Source: JAFMJV01 sp963814315
Lineage (GTDB): Bacteria > Chloroflexota > Limnocylindria > Limnocylindrales > CSP1-4
Assembly: GCA_963814315.1 (NCBI GenBank)
Contig: CAWFCG010000001.1
Coordinates: 682,001-746,000, forward strand
DNA length: 64,000 nt
Direction of reading: 5' to 3'
The position numbers were made by a program, and so were the translations under genes. Positions within the stretch are counted from its first letter, which is position 1, and each line of letters opens with the position of its first letter. This document shows, piece by piece, positions 42,185 through 51,107 of the stretch. Under the pieces are notes generated by a model. That model had not been told where the DNA came from, made no database searches, and saw nothing but the letters and a program-made list of their open reading frames with translations.

Positions 42185-44056
42185 TCATCGCCTCGCCCGC
42201 ATGGTGGCGTCCTCCGGGTCGTCGTCGGGCACGAAGCGGACGGCATCGAACGCTAGTCGCCGCTGGAGCGATGCCTCCTCCGCGGTCTTGTCCACCAAGC
42301 GGACGATGGGCGTGGTCGTCAGATAGTGCCTGCCAAGGCTGACCCAGCTCCCCAGGTGCTTGTTCTGGTTACGAACTCGCGTGACCCAGCCCGTGCTCGT
42401 CCTGATCTGATAGGTCGCTTGCCGTGTGGTGGCGTGCGAGGCGGGGATACGGACGTCGATGTCGTACCAGCCGGCACGTCCCAGCACGGGTCTCCAGGCG
42501 CCCTGCAGGGTGCGGACGTCCTCCTGGGCGGGCACCCAATAGTGATGGTCGGCGTAGCCGTTGGCGCCTTCGAGCCAGCCGGAGCCATCGCGGAAGAAGG
42601 CCGAGTCGAGATCGTCCACCAGGACCGTCGGCACGGATGATGGTGGCGGCGCCGATGCACATGCGACGAGCAGCGCGGCCACGTCAAGCCGAGCCCCGCT
42701 GACCGTACGCCCCGCCAACGAGCTGGTGGCGGCAGCTGTGCTCAAGAGCAGGTCGCGGAGCCGACGCGCGGGCAGTCCTGGGTCAGCGCTGGCACAGAGC
42801 GCGACGGCGCCACTGACGTGGGCTGTTGCCATGCTCGTTCCGCTCAATTCGGCATATCCACCATCGCCGGCAGGGTGCGTGCTGATGATGCCGCTCCCCG
42901 GCGCACCCATATCGACGCTGGTGGCGCCCCAGTTGGAGTCTGACGCTCGGTCCCCATCTCGCTGCAGGTTGGCCACCGCAACGACGCAGTCCCAGCCGCG
43001 TGGGCTGCCATCGGCCCGAGTGACGCAGCGATAGGCGGCCGGGTAGGCCGGCTTGGCGTCGATGTCACGGCCGTCGTTCCCGGCCGCGGCGACGAACAGG
43101 ATCCCAGCGTCACCGCCACGGTCGATGGCGTCGTTGAGCGCCTGGCTGTAGCCGCCGCCGCTCCAGCTGTTGTTGGTGGCGACCACATCGAGCCCCTGGC
43201 GTGTCTTGAGGTCGGTGATGTAGTCGAGAGCCCGCACGGCATCACTGATGTATCCGCCGCCCGGCCCCATGAACTTGGCCGGGATCATCGTCACGCGCCA
43301 ATCGACGCCGGCCACGCCGATACCGTTGCCACCCCGGGCTCCGATGATGCCGGCCACGTGGGTGCCGTGCGCGTCGACGGTGCCGTCGTAGACGGTCGCA
43401 TCGTCGTGGGCGAAGTCCCAGCCCACCATGTCATCGACCAGACCGTTGCCGTCGTTGTCGGCCCCATCAGTGGTCTCCCACTGATTGCGCCAGGCGTTGC
43501 CGGTCAACTCGGGGTGCCCGACCTGGACGCCTTCGTCAACGATGCCGACATAGATGCCCGAACTCCCCACGTACCCGGCCGCCCACGCGGCACCGGCGGC
43601 GGACCCAAAGGGGTTGGCGTGCGGAGTGGTGGCGCTGCCATACATGCCCCACAGGTCACCACCCAGATAGCGTGGATCGTCAGCCATCGCGGCCGGCCGA
43701 ACCCGGTAGTCGGGCTCGGCATAGGCGACACCCGGCTTTGACTCCAACCGAACGATGGCGGAGCCCAACGACTGGCCAGCTCGCAGCTCGACGAGGGTGG
43801 TGTCGCGGGCCACACGCGAGATGGCGCCGCGGGTGGCGCGGGCCACGCCGCTCACGGCACGGCGACGCTGCTGTTTGGTGGCTGTTGGTTTGAACCCGAC
43901 GATCAGCCGGTCGGCGGCGTGCGCCGGGCGCAAGGCGCGAACAGGCGAGAACGCCTCCACTGGCACGGTGAGGCCGAACGTGGTCGCCATGAGTATGAGC
44001 AGCGGCACGATGACAGGGAGATGGCGCAGCCGTGGCGCCGACCGATGACGTGACAT
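42185..44056 (-). CDS. Secreted subtilisin-like serine protease (S8) with Golvesin-like C-terminal domain
   Basis: Start MSRHRSAP at 44056; hydrophobic signal region (VIVPLLILMATTFGLTV), then an inhibitor-type prodomain (DRLIVGFKPTA, GVAYAEPDYRV). Catalytic triad: Asp in YVGIVDEGVQVGHPEL (followed by Glu rather than the usual Ser/Thr), His in DAHGTHVAGIIGARGG, Ser in LSGTSMATAHVSGAVAL; oxyanion Asn in AAAGNDGRDI. The last ~130 residues (VLVDDLDSAFFRDGS, HHYWVPA, ATYQIRTSTG, FDAVRFVP) resemble the Golvesin/xanthan-lyase-type beta-sandwich domain. About 623 residues, extracellular protein degradation. Confidence 0.9.
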   Translation of the reverse strand: MSRHRSAPRLRHLPVIVPLLILMATTFGLTVPVEAFSPVRALRPAHAADRLIVGFKPTATKQQRRRAVSGVARATRGAISRVARDTTLVELRAGQSLGSAIVRLESKPGVAYAEPDYRVRPAAMADDPRYLGGDLWGMYGSATTPHANPFGSAAGAAWAAGYVGSSGIYVGIVDEGVQVGHPELTGNAWRNQWETTDGADNDGNGLVDDMVGWDFAHDDATVYDGTVDAHGTHVAGIIGARGGNGIGVAGVDWRVTMIPAKFMGPGGGYISDAVRALDYITDLKTRQGLDVVATNNSWSGGGYSQALNDAIDRGGDAGILFVAAAGNDGRDIDAKPAYPAAYRCVTRADGSPRGWDCVVAVANLQRDGDRASDSNWGATSVDMGAPGSGIISTHPAGDGGYAELSGTSMATAHVSGAVALCASADPGLPARRLRDLLLSTAAATSSLAGRTVSGARLDVAALLVACASAPPPSSVPTVLVDDLDSAFFRDGSGWLEGANGYADHHYWVPAQEDVRTLQGAWRPVLGRAGWYDIDVRIPASHATTRQATYQIRTSTGWVTRVRNQNKHLGSWVSLGRHYLTTTPIVRLVDKTAEEASLQRRLAFDAVRFVPDDDPEDATMRARR

Positions 44057-44080
44057 GGGTGGGACCCTAGCGACGGCCAC

Positions 44081-44706
44081 TTACCGGACGTGTATCGACC
44101 ACTGGACAGCGTCTTTGGTGACCACTCGCACGTGTCTCGAGGCACATCGACGACCTATCGTCGGGGTATGGCAAGCGTCGACACGGCGGGACGGATGGGA
44201 GTGACAAGCCTTGTGCTAGCCGCGGTCGTGCGGCGCTTCAAGCGCGTCTTGATGCGCATGCTGCGGCCCACGTTCCGCCTTTGGCACGCGCGTGTAGCCG
44301 AATGCACCGACGCCGACCGATCGCATGGATCCTGCACCACGACGCCATCGTGTTGGCGATGGAGATGGACAAGGCACGCAGAAACCCGTGGGCGTGGATG
44401 TCGCCGCGGACGGGAGCGTCACCTTCATGCGGTGCGACGAGAGGAGCCTGGAGAAGCTGTCTGTAGAGTAGTCCCGGGATAGGCATCGGGCGATCCGCCC
44501 ACCTGGACGCCTCGCCGAGCCACGGCGGGGCGTTGCCATGGCGCCTCGTCGTCCGCACGTCGGGGAGTCGGTGACGCAGTCGGCCAGACCACACCAGGAG
44601 CGGATCGACGAGGCTCAGGTTGCAGAAGTCCGCCCCGGCCATTGCCGCGACGTGTCGCTATCACGCTCTATGGTGTTGGTGTGACCGATGACGTGAGAGA
44701 ACAGAG
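44081..44706. other. 626-base stretch without an intact recognisable gene
   Basis: Between the subtilase start and a lipoprotein stop. Several open frames overlap here but none has good codon use across its length. Coding-like fragments switch frame around 44360-44380 (see small ORF entry). No tRNA, repeat or clear terminator was seen. It could contain a decayed gene plus the subtilase promoter region. Confidence 0.4.
44325..44471 (+). CDS. Possible small ORF or fragment of a decayed gene
   Basis: ATG 44325 opens 48 codons ending TAG 44469-44471. The second half (KPVGVDVAADGSVTFMRCD, then ERSLEKLSVE) looks like real protein. The first half is Arg/Asp/Gly-rich and less convincing, while in a second frame the same bases read ILHHDAIVLAMEMDKA, also protein-like. 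Joining the two would need a one-base shift near 44366. No known family is recognised. Confidence 0.3.
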   Translation: MDPAPRRHRVGDGDGQGTQKPVGVDVAADGSVTFMRCDERSLEKLSVE

Positions 44707-45138
44707 CTAGGGCTCGGACACCACCACGGTCTGCGTCCCGCCGCCGAAGCCGTTCAGCAGATCCCGGCCCTCGACGGTGACCGTCGCGACGTCCGCGGGG
44801 ATCAGCAACCCTCGCTGGACGCGGCTGAACGGCTGCTCGGCCGCGTGATCGTGGAGGAGCGTGTGCGTACCCAGCACCGCACCATCGGGCGCGAGGACAC
44901 GCCAACCGTCGGCGTAGCGTTGGGGTGTGTCGTAGGGCGACGAGAGCGTGACGGCCACGTCGTAGACGCGGTCACCCTGTGGTCGAAGCTCGACGGCCAG
45001 AACGTCTGGGAAGCGGTCGATATCGGAAGCGGCCGGCAAGTCCGCCTCAAGGTGTGCTTGGAACAAGCTGCATCCGGCCACAAGGAAGACGGCCACGGCT
45101 ATCGAAAGCGAACGCGACAACATCGTTAGGACAGGCAT
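44707..45138 (-). CDS. Small secreted lipoprotein of unknown function
   Basis: 143 residues. The N-terminus SLSIAVAVFLVAGCSLFQ carries a lipobox (LVAGC), so the mature protein would be lipid-anchored at the Cys. The rest (AVELRPQGDRVYDVAVTLSS, TPQRYADGWRVLAPDG, VTVEGRDLLNGFGG) is beta-rich, reminiscent of small FxLYD-like lipoproteins, but not assigned. Start at 45138 (MPVLTMLS) or the ATG five codons later. Divergent from the YciI-like gene. Confidence 0.7.
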   Translation of the reverse strand: MPVLTMLSRSLSIAVAVFLVAGCSLFQAHLEADLPAASDIDRFPDVLAVELRPQGDRVYDVAVTLSSPYDTPQRYADGWRVLAPDGAVLGTHTLLHDHAAEQPFSRVQRGLLIPADVATVTVEGRDLLNGFGGGTQTVVVSEP

Positions 45139-45197
45139 GAGGCACCCATCGTACGGTGTAGCGGAAATATCGCCATAGCCACAGCCCGGAGGCAACC

Positions 45198-45515
45198 ATG
45201 TCCAGCAGCGAATTCCCGCCCGGCATCGAGATCGAGCACGTCTTCCTGGTCGAGGCTCGATACACGCCTGAAGCAGCCGAGCGCCGGCCTGCCGTCCGCG
45301 CCGAGCACCTCGGGCGCATCGCCGAGCTCCGGCGTGCCGGGACCATCATCGAGGGCGGCGCCTACAGCGATGCCATGACCTCATCGATCATGCTGGTTCG
45401 TGCCGACGACGCGGCGGCGGCGCTGGACATCGCTCGTGACGACGTCTACGTCAGCGCCGGCGTGTGGGACGACATCAGTGCCCGACCCTTTGGCCGCGTG
45501 GTGACGACCGACTGA
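45198..45515 (+). CDS. YciI-family protein
   Basis: 105 residues with the YciI/ferredoxin-like fold pattern: IEHVFLVEARYTPEAAERRPAVRAEHL in two parts, the conserved R-x-x-H of the family (RAEHLGRIAEL), GGAYSDAMTSSIMLVRADDAAAA and GVWDDISARPFG. YciI proteins are small cytoplasmic dimers of uncertain, possibly dehydratase or binding, role. Good start at 45198 with an AGGCAACC-like upstream element. Confidence 0.8.
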   Translation: MSSSEFPPGIEIEHVFLVEARYTPEAAERRPAVRAEHLGRIAELRRAGTIIEGGAYSDAMTSSIMLVRADDAAAALDIARDDVYVSAGVWDDISARPFGRVVTTD

Positions 45516-45522
45516 CACCCGC

Positions 45523-46593
45523 TCAAGCCGCCTGTTCGAACACAACTCCGGGCAGCGGGTACGGACTGATCTTGCGCCGCTGCGGCGTGTCGTTGGCGAG
45601 CGGTCCCAGCCGGCTCTGGGCCGGCTTACCGGGGACGTTGCGCTCTGGGGCGCGGTCGGCCGCCATGGCGTCTCCCAGCTCGCGGAACCAGCGATCGCCG
45701 GTCATGGCGCCCAGGAGTCGCAGCTGCCAGATGTGCACTTGGTGGTACTTGTAGTGGTTGGTGCGGCTGTGTAGGCCGTACAGGCTGACCCGACCCTGAC
45801 GCCGGTAGGTTCCGGCGCGGTCGCGCATCGTTGTCAGCGCGCCCTCCAGGAGTCGCCGCGCCTCATCGGAGCGCGTGTGCTGCCAGTACTCGTAGAGACC
45901 GATGAGCGAGTGCATGTGGGCGTTGAGGACATGGTCCGGCCTGGCGTTGGGATAGTGCTCCAGCCACAGGTAGCCACCCTCGGCCACGAAGGCGACCCAG
46001 GGTCGCTGTCGGCCGGCGTCTCGCTGGCCCAGGCGACGATAGCTTTCGAAGACCTTCTCTGCCGCCCGGAGATGGATGTCATCGCCGGTCACGCGATGCA
46101 GGCGCACGAAGAACGAGAGAGCCAAGCCCTGCGACATAGCGTTGAACCAGGGCGCCGTCAAACCCTCTGGTGGGTAGTCGAACCAGAACGGCAACCACCA
46201 CGCGTCATCTCGCTCGATGACCATCCTTCGCAGGTGCTCGGCCAAGACCAGTGCCTGCTCCAGCTGCGCGCGGTCCCCGGTATCGCGGAAGGCATCGATG
46301 CGCTTCATGCCGTTGATGGCCACCGAACCAGGTCGGTAGTAGAGGTGGCCATCGCTCCAGCGGTAGAGGCGGATGCCCTTGGCATCGACCGGTGGCAGTG
46401 CCGGAAGTGCCGGCGGCCGGTCACTCGTCCAGGGCAACCGATCGAAGGGCAGATCGACCAGGTCGAAGAGACGTGCATGGTAGGGCGGCGGCTCGTCCGG
46501 CTCACTGGCGGCCGCCGGGCTCGCCCGCCACGACCCAGCGATCACGACGGCGAGCGCGAGGAGGAGCGTGGGAAGGAACGTTCGTCGATCCAT
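45523..46593 (-). CDS. Secreted glucuronyl C5-epimerase-like protein
   Basis: 356 residues. Signal peptide (FLPTLLLALAVVIAGS, ending PAAAS). The body matches the D-glucuronyl C5-epimerase C-terminal domain: YYRPGSVAINGMKRID, WFDYPPEGLTAPWFNAMSQG (the conserved aromatic/Gly-rich patch), GGYLWLEHYPNARPDHVLNAH and SLIGLYEYWQHT, plus LYGLHSRTNHYKYHQ. In animals the enzyme epimerises glucuronate in heparan precursors. In bacteria close relatives are rare and act on heparosan-like or other glucuronan polymers. It lies tail-to-tail with YciI and next to signal peptidase. Confidence 0.8.
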   Translation of the reverse strand: MDRRTFLPTLLLALAVVIAGSWRASPAAASEPDEPPPYHARLFDLVDLPFDRLPWTSDRPPALPALPPVDAKGIRLYRWSDGHLYYRPGSVAINGMKRIDAFRDTGDRAQLEQALVLAEHLRRMVIERDDAWWLPFWFDYPPEGLTAPWFNAMSQGLALSFFVRLHRVTGDDIHLRAAEKVFESYRRLGQRDAGRQRPWVAFVAEGGYLWLEHYPNARPDHVLNAHMHSLIGLYEYWQHTRSDEARRLLEGALTTMRDRAGTYRRQGRVSLYGLHSRTNHYKYHQVHIWQLRLLGAMTGDRWFRELGDAMAADRAPERNVPGKPAQSRLGPLANDTPQRRKISPYPLPGVVFEQAA

Positions 46594-46638
46594 CAGTGGC
46601 TCCGATCAGCCGCACCATGCCGATGTCAGCGTGGCCGA

Positions 46639-47334
46639 CTATCCGGCGGCGTCAAGCTCCGGGTAGGCCGGCGTCTGCAGGATGCCCAGCGTGTCGAGCG
46701 GGAAGAAGCGAAGCCATGCCCGGCCGACGACATCGTTCGTCGCGACAAGCCCGACAGTGGGATTGCGCGAGTCGGTCGAGCCCATGCGGTGGTCACCCAG
46801 CACGAACAGCTGGCCTTGGGGCACATCCCAGGAGGCGTTGCCGGACTTGGCCAGGGTGGGCTCGTTCTCGCCCGTGACCGGATCACGGTAGGTATAGGCC
46901 GACTCGTCGAGTCGGGTACCGTCGATCCAGACCGAACCGTCGCGGACCTCGACCCGCTCACCACCAACCCCGAGGACGCGCTTGATGTACGGCGTTTGGT
47001 CGCTATTGCCATTGGGATGGAAGACGATGATGTCCCCGCGCGAATAGTCATCGAAACGTGGCGTGATCTTGTCGATGAGTAGATGCTGGCCCTCATGCAG
47101 CGTATCGATCATGGAGCTCTGCTCGACCCGGAAGGTCTGCACGATGAAGGTCGTGATGACCAGGTACAAGATCACCGCGAGACCGACGGTGGTAACGATC
47201 TCGATCGTGCCATCCAGCAGCCTGGAGCGCTTGCGTGGCTGTCCCTGGGCGTCCGGGACAGCGGGAGAAGATTCGGGCGAGCCCGTCAAGTGATCACCTC
47301 TGGGTGGGATGCCGTCGAGACCAGGCATCGACAC
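46639..47334 (-). CDS. lepB: Signal peptidase I
   Basis: 231 residues; one N-terminal helix (IEIVTTVGLAVILYLVITTF) and extracytoplasmic protease domain. Catalytic Ser74 in VEQSSMIDTL and Lys118 in TPYIKRVLGVGGE are both present; box E is VLGDHRMGSTDSRN. It cleaves Sec/Tat signal peptides, including those of the many secreted proteins in this window. The N-terminal 38 residues are a Pro/Ser-rich cytoplasmic tail. Confidence 0.93.
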   Translation of the reverse strand: MSMPGLDGIPPRGDHLTGSPESSPAVPDAQGQPRKRSRLLDGTIEIVTTVGLAVILYLVITTFIVQTFRVEQSSMIDTLHEGQHLLIDKITPRFDDYSRGDIIVFHPNGNSDQTPYIKRVLGVGGERVEVRDGSVWIDGTRLDESAYTYRDPVTGENEPTLAKSGNASWDVPQGQLFVLGDHRMGSTDSRNPTVGLVATNDVVGRAWLRFFPLDTLGILQTPAYPELDAAG

Positions 47335-47501
47335 CCAAGGTTAGCTGTTCTGGAGCTTCCGCTCCGAGCGCTGTGTCCGTCCACTCCGAGTGCTGAGCCC
47401 CGCGGCTGCCGACGGGTCGGTTGGATGGCGCACCTCGACCGGCGTAGGCTGCGGGGGTCGCCAACTCGGCGGCCGTCGTCCAAGCCAAAGGAGTGGGAGC
47501 C

Positions 47502-47864
47502 ATGATCAAGGAGTTCAAGGAGTTTCTGTTCAGGGGCAATGTGGTTGATCTGGCCGTAGCGGTCATCATCGGGGCGGCGTTCTCGGCGATCGTCGCGTCG
47601 TTCGTGACCGACATCTTCACGCCGCTCCTGGGTCTCATCGGCATCCCTGACTTCTCGACGTGGACGATCACGGTCGGCGATGCGGAGATGCGCATCGGTT
47701 TGTTCCTGAATGCCGTGATCTACTTCGTCATCGTCGCGGCGGTCATCTTCTTCGGCGTCATCAAGCCGATGAATCGACTGATGCCGAAGGCTGAAGTCGA
47801 GGCTGGCCCAAGTGAGGTCGAACTATTGACCGAGATCCGCGACGAGTTGCGCAAGCGCGCGTGA
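47502..47864 (+). CDS. mscL: Large-conductance mechanosensitive channel
   Basis: 120 residues, two helices: AVAVIIGAAFSAIVASFV (pore helix with the glycine-rich constriction) and LFLNAVIYFVIVAAVIFFGV, preceded by the amphipathic MIKEFKEFLFRGNVVDLA. The C-terminal helix has EVELLTEIRDELRKR. It opens at high membrane tension to release solutes. Start 47502 is set by AAAGGAG at 47487-47493; the GTG at 47493 lies inside that RBS. Confidence 0.95.
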   Translation: MIKEFKEFLFRGNVVDLAVAVIIGAAFSAIVASFVTDIFTPLLGLIGIPDFSTWTITVGDAEMRIGLFLNAVIYFVIVAAVIFFGVIKPMNRLMPKAEVEAGPSEVELLTEIRDELRKRA

Positions 47865-47979
47865 CCAGACAGGCGCACCCGGCACCACGATACGCAGGCG
47901 AGCGAAACCACGCCCGCCCGGGACCTTGACACGTCGTCGAGGCCTTGGAGGGCGCCGGAGCGCCCCTGGTCCATCGAGG

Positions 47980-48660
47980 TCAGCCAGCGGCTTCGGGTCC
48001 GCCAGCGGCCTCGCCCGCATCTCCGGAGTCCGCGGACTCGGGCGCCTCGGCGCCCTCCGCGACACTCTCGGCCACGGCGCCGCTGATCGGCTCCTCCTCG
48101 ACGCGTGGCGGCTGCACACGCGCCAGCGGCTCCTCGGGATCGGTCAGGATGGAGACGCCATCAGGCACGATGAGGTCCCTGACGTGGAGCACAGCCTCGA
48201 ACGAGTCGAGCGGGCTGATATCCAGGTCGACGGCAGGCGGCAGTGCCGTGGCAAGCGCACTGATGGACACGCTCTCACGCATGTGCAGCAGGGTGCCACC
48301 GAGCTTGTCAGCGGCGCTGGAGTCACCCATGTAGTTGATGGGCACGTCGACGGTGATGGCTTCCGTCATCGACACGACGAGGAAGTCCACGTGCATGGGA
48401 TGGCGACGGACAGGATGCTCATGGATGCCGTGCAGCAGCACCGGAGTGACCCTGCCCTTGCCCACCTTGAGGTCCACGAGCGTGTTGCGTGTCGTCGTGC
48501 GCATGAGCACATCGAAAGCTCGGGAGTCGAGCTGGATGTTCTCTGACTCCCGGTTCCCGCCGTAGACCACAGCGGGGAGGATGCCTTGCCGACGCAGGGA
48601 GCTGACCTTCTTGCCGACGACCTCGCGGGGCTCGGCGGACACGACCGGACGGGTGCTCAC
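47980..48660 (-). CDS. rplY: 50S ribosomal protein L25 (Ctc/TL5 type)
   Basis: 226 residues, longer than E. coli L25 (94) and like the Ctc general-stress form. It binds 5S rRNA: EVVGKKVSSLRRQGILPAVV followed by YGGNRESENIQLDSR, then the C-terminal TL5 beta-domain (HPVRRHPMHVDF, VDVPINYMGDS). The last ~35 residues are acidic Ala/Glu/Gly-rich. GTG 48660 is chosen since AAGAGGT precedes it; a longer frame extends upstream without homology. Divergent from the response regulator gene. Confidence 0.93.
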   Translation of the reverse strand: MSTRPVVSAEPREVVGKKVSSLRRQGILPAVVYGGNRESENIQLDSRAFDVLMRTTTRNTLVDLKVGKGRVTPVLLHGIHEHPVRRHPMHVDFLVVSMTEAITVDVPINYMGDSSAADKLGGTLLHMRESVSISALATALPPAVDLDISPLDSFEAVLHVRDLIVPDGVSILTDPEEPLARVQPPRVEEEPISGAVAESVAEGAEAPESADSGDAGEAAGGPEAAG

Positions 48661-48767
48661 GTAGGGTGACCTCTTGAGAAATCGTTGATCCGTGCTGGGC
48701 GGATGGACGGCCCTGAATCGTAGCACGGGAAGCCCAATCGTCACTCCGATGTACCATCGAAAGCTCA

Positions 48768-49466
48768 ATGTCAGCAACCATCCTCATCGTCGAAGACGAA
48801 TACGCGGTCGCTCGCGGCATCCAGTACGCACTCGAGCAGGAGGGCTACCAGGTCACGCTCGCCGGATCTGGCGAGGAGGCGCTGTCTGTTGCTGGTGAGC
48901 TTGCGCCGGACCTGATCGTGCTCGACGTGCGCATGCCCGGGATCGACGGCTTCGAGACCCTGCGGCGCCTGCGCAGCGATGGCTCCAAGGCACCGGTGCT
49001 GATGTTGACCGCACGCGACGAAGAGATGGACAAGGTCATCGGCCTGGAGATGGGCGCTGACGATTACATGACCAAGCCCTTTGGGCTGCGTGAGCTGCAG
49101 AGCCGCATCAAGGCCCTGCTGCGCCGAGCCTACGGTGACCTTGCCGATGCCATGGGCGGCCGGCTCATCCGTCACCGTGACCTCGTCATCGATCTTGACC
49201 GCCGGCGTGTCCAGCGGGGAGACAAGCGCATCGGCCTGACAGCCACCGAGTTCGAGATCCTGCGCCACCTCGCGTCCAAGCCGGGTCGCGTCTTCTCCCG
49301 CCGCGAGCTGTTGGAGCTGGTGCGCGACTACGAGGCGCTCGACCAGGACGAGAAGACCATCAACGTCCACATCAGCCACCTGCGCGAGAAGCTCGAGGAC
49401 GATCCAGTCGACCCCACGTTCATCCTGACCATCCGTGGAGCCGGCTACGCCTTCGCCGAGCGCTGA
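48768..49466 (+). CDS. Response regulator, OmpR/PhoB family
   Basis: 232 residues. Receiver domain with LIVEDE acidic pocket, phosphoacceptor Asp53 in DLIVLDVRMPG, Thr in MLTARDEE and Lys in YMTKPF. The C-terminal winged helix has GLTATEFEILRHLASKPGRV and INVHISHLREKLEDDP then ILTIRGAGYAF. It would bind DNA once phosphorylated by the kinase encoded 14 bases downstream. The nearby HtrA gene suggests an envelope-stress regulon, as in MprAB/pepD, but targets are not shown. Confidence 0.93.
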   Translation: MSATILIVEDEYAVARGIQYALEQEGYQVTLAGSGEEALSVAGELAPDLIVLDVRMPGIDGFETLRRLRSDGSKAPVLMLTARDEEMDKVIGLEMGADDYMTKPFGLRELQSRIKALLRRAYGDLADAMGGRLIRHRDLVIDLDRRRVQRGDKRIGLTATEFEILRHLASKPGRVFSRRELLELVRDYEALDQDEKTINVHISHLREKLEDDPVDPTFILTIRGAGYAFAER

Positions 49467-49479
49467 GTAGCCGCTGCTG

Positions 49480-51042
49480 ATGTCCGGCGCCGCCAGGAAC
49501 GCGCCCGACTACAACACGGGCCTTCGCGCGGTCGCGTCCAGCTACCGCACCCGGCTCTTCGTGGCCACCATCCTCGTGGTAGCGGTGGCCTTGGGGCTGG
49601 TACTGGTCTCGTTGCCACGCCTGCTCGAAGGCTTCTTCCTGGACCAGGAGCGGGCCAACCTTGAGACCCGCGCCGAGTCCATGGCCACGCTCATCGCCGA
49701 CGAGCTGGCCACCAACGTCTCATCGGGTGGTGCCAGACCCATCATCCTGCCGACCGGAGAGGTCGGGGGCTCGACCGAGTGGGCGCTCGGTGACGCCAAC
49801 CATGGCACGGTCATGGAGCTCACCGGTGATATCGCCCGTGCTGATGTCTCGGTCGCACTGGTGCCCGCTGAGGGCACCGAGGCCGCCTGGCAGCTGCAGG
49901 TCGGCTACCCCGATGACGCCGGCGAGCCAGGTCAGAACCGGGAGCCCAGCCTGGCGGCCACCGCCAGCAGCGAGGTCCGGGACCTGTGGTATTCCGCCGG
50001 TGCGCCACCGAGCCATCAGCTGACCGTGACCTTGAGCAACCCCTTCACCTCACGCGAGCAGACCACGCGCACCATCAACGAGGTGCTTATCAACGCGGCC
50101 CTGGTCGCCCTGGTCGTGGCGCTCATCACGGCGCTGCTGCTGTCACAGTGGTTGGCGCGTCCTCTGCGCGTCCTGACCAAGACGTCACGACTGCTGGCCG
50201 AGGGCCACCTGGATGCCCGCGTGGACATCCCCACCAACTCCCCACCGGAGGTGCAGGAGCTGGCTGGCGCCTTCAACGAAATGGCCGAACGCCTCGAAGC
50301 ATCGGTCACCATCATCAGCGAGGATCGCGATCGCGGCCGCGAGTTCCTGGCTGATGTCAGCCACGAGCTGCGCACGCCCATCGCCGCCCTGCGAACGTTC
50401 AACGAGCTGTTGCTGGAGGGCGCCGCCGAGGTGCCCGAGACGCGTGAGGAGTTCCTGCGCGGCAGCCGCCAGCAGGTCGAGCGCCTCGACTGGCTGGCAG
50501 CCAACCTGTTGGAGCTCTCCAAGCTCGACTCCGGCCTGGTCGCGTTGCAGTTGCGTGAGGAGGACCTGCGCATCGTGGCTGAGGATTCCGTCGACCATGC
50601 CGAGCCCATGGCCGAGCGCAAGGGTGTCGAGTTGCGCACGCACCTCCCGCCGGACGCCGTCGTCCAGCCTCACGATCCACCGCGACTGGGGCAGGTGCTG
50701 GGCAACCTTATCGGCAACGCCATCAAGTTCACGCCCAGCGGCGGCCACATCGATATCACGGTCGCGGCGACCGCGGAGGGTGCCAGCTTCACCGTCAAGG
50801 ATGACGGGGTCGGTATCGACCCTGACGAGCTCGAGCACGTCTTCGACCGCTTCTACCGCGGCACACGTCGACCGGAGGAGCGCGCTGGAGGCTCCGGCCT
50901 GGGCCTGGCCATCGCACGGTCTATCGTGGACATGCACCACGGCCGCGTCTCTATCTCCAGCACGCCGGATGTGGGTACCGAAGTCCTGGTCACATTGCCG
51001 CGGGATGTGTTGGTTTCTTCATCCGCCGATGCCCAAGGTTGA
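49480..51042 (+). CDS. Sensor histidine kinase
   Basis: 520 residues. Two helices (about 25-46 and 203-224) bracket a ~155-residue extracytoplasmic sensor domain, followed by HAMP (about 225-280), HisKA with phosphoacceptor His in FLADVSHELRTPIAAL, and HATPase with LGNLIGNAIKF (N box), VKDDGVGIDPDEL and GSGLGLAIARSIVDMHHG (G boxes). It pairs with the response regulator upstream. The sensor region is acidic with no recognised fold. The ATG at 49480 fits. Confidence 0.92.
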   Translation: MSGAARNAPDYNTGLRAVASSYRTRLFVATILVVAVALGLVLVSLPRLLEGFFLDQERANLETRAESMATLIADELATNVSSGGARPIILPTGEVGGSTEWALGDANHGTVMELTGDIARADVSVALVPAEGTEAAWQLQVGYPDDAGEPGQNREPSLAATASSEVRDLWYSAGAPPSHQLTVTLSNPFTSREQTTRTINEVLINAALVALVVALITALLLSQWLARPLRVLTKTSRLLAEGHLDARVDIPTNSPPEVQELAGAFNEMAERLEASVTIISEDRDRGREFLADVSHELRTPIAALRTFNELLLEGAAEVPETREEFLRGSRQQVERLDWLAANLLELSKLDSGLVALQLREEDLRIVAEDSVDHAEPMAERKGVELRTHLPPDAVVQPHDPPRLGQVLGNLIGNAIKFTPSGGHIDITVAATAEGASFTVKDDGVGIDPDELEHVFDRFYRGTRRPEERAGGSGLGLAIARSIVDMHHGRVSISSTPDVGTEVLVTLPRDVLVSSSADAQG

Positions 51043-51107
51043 ACCACCTGCGGTATAGCCTCAGGGTCCCCGATCAATCGTGCCCGCGACCGGAGTAGCA
51101 GCACCCC

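Noticed and set aside
42150..42190. tRNA gene from GGGTTCGA
   Set aside because: No acceptor, D or anticodon stems around it; it is one arm of a terminator hairpin.
44090..44482. 130-codon forward ORF
   Set aside because: Codon use and composition change midway and the end is Arg-rich; no family seen. Parts are noted as a possible broken gene.
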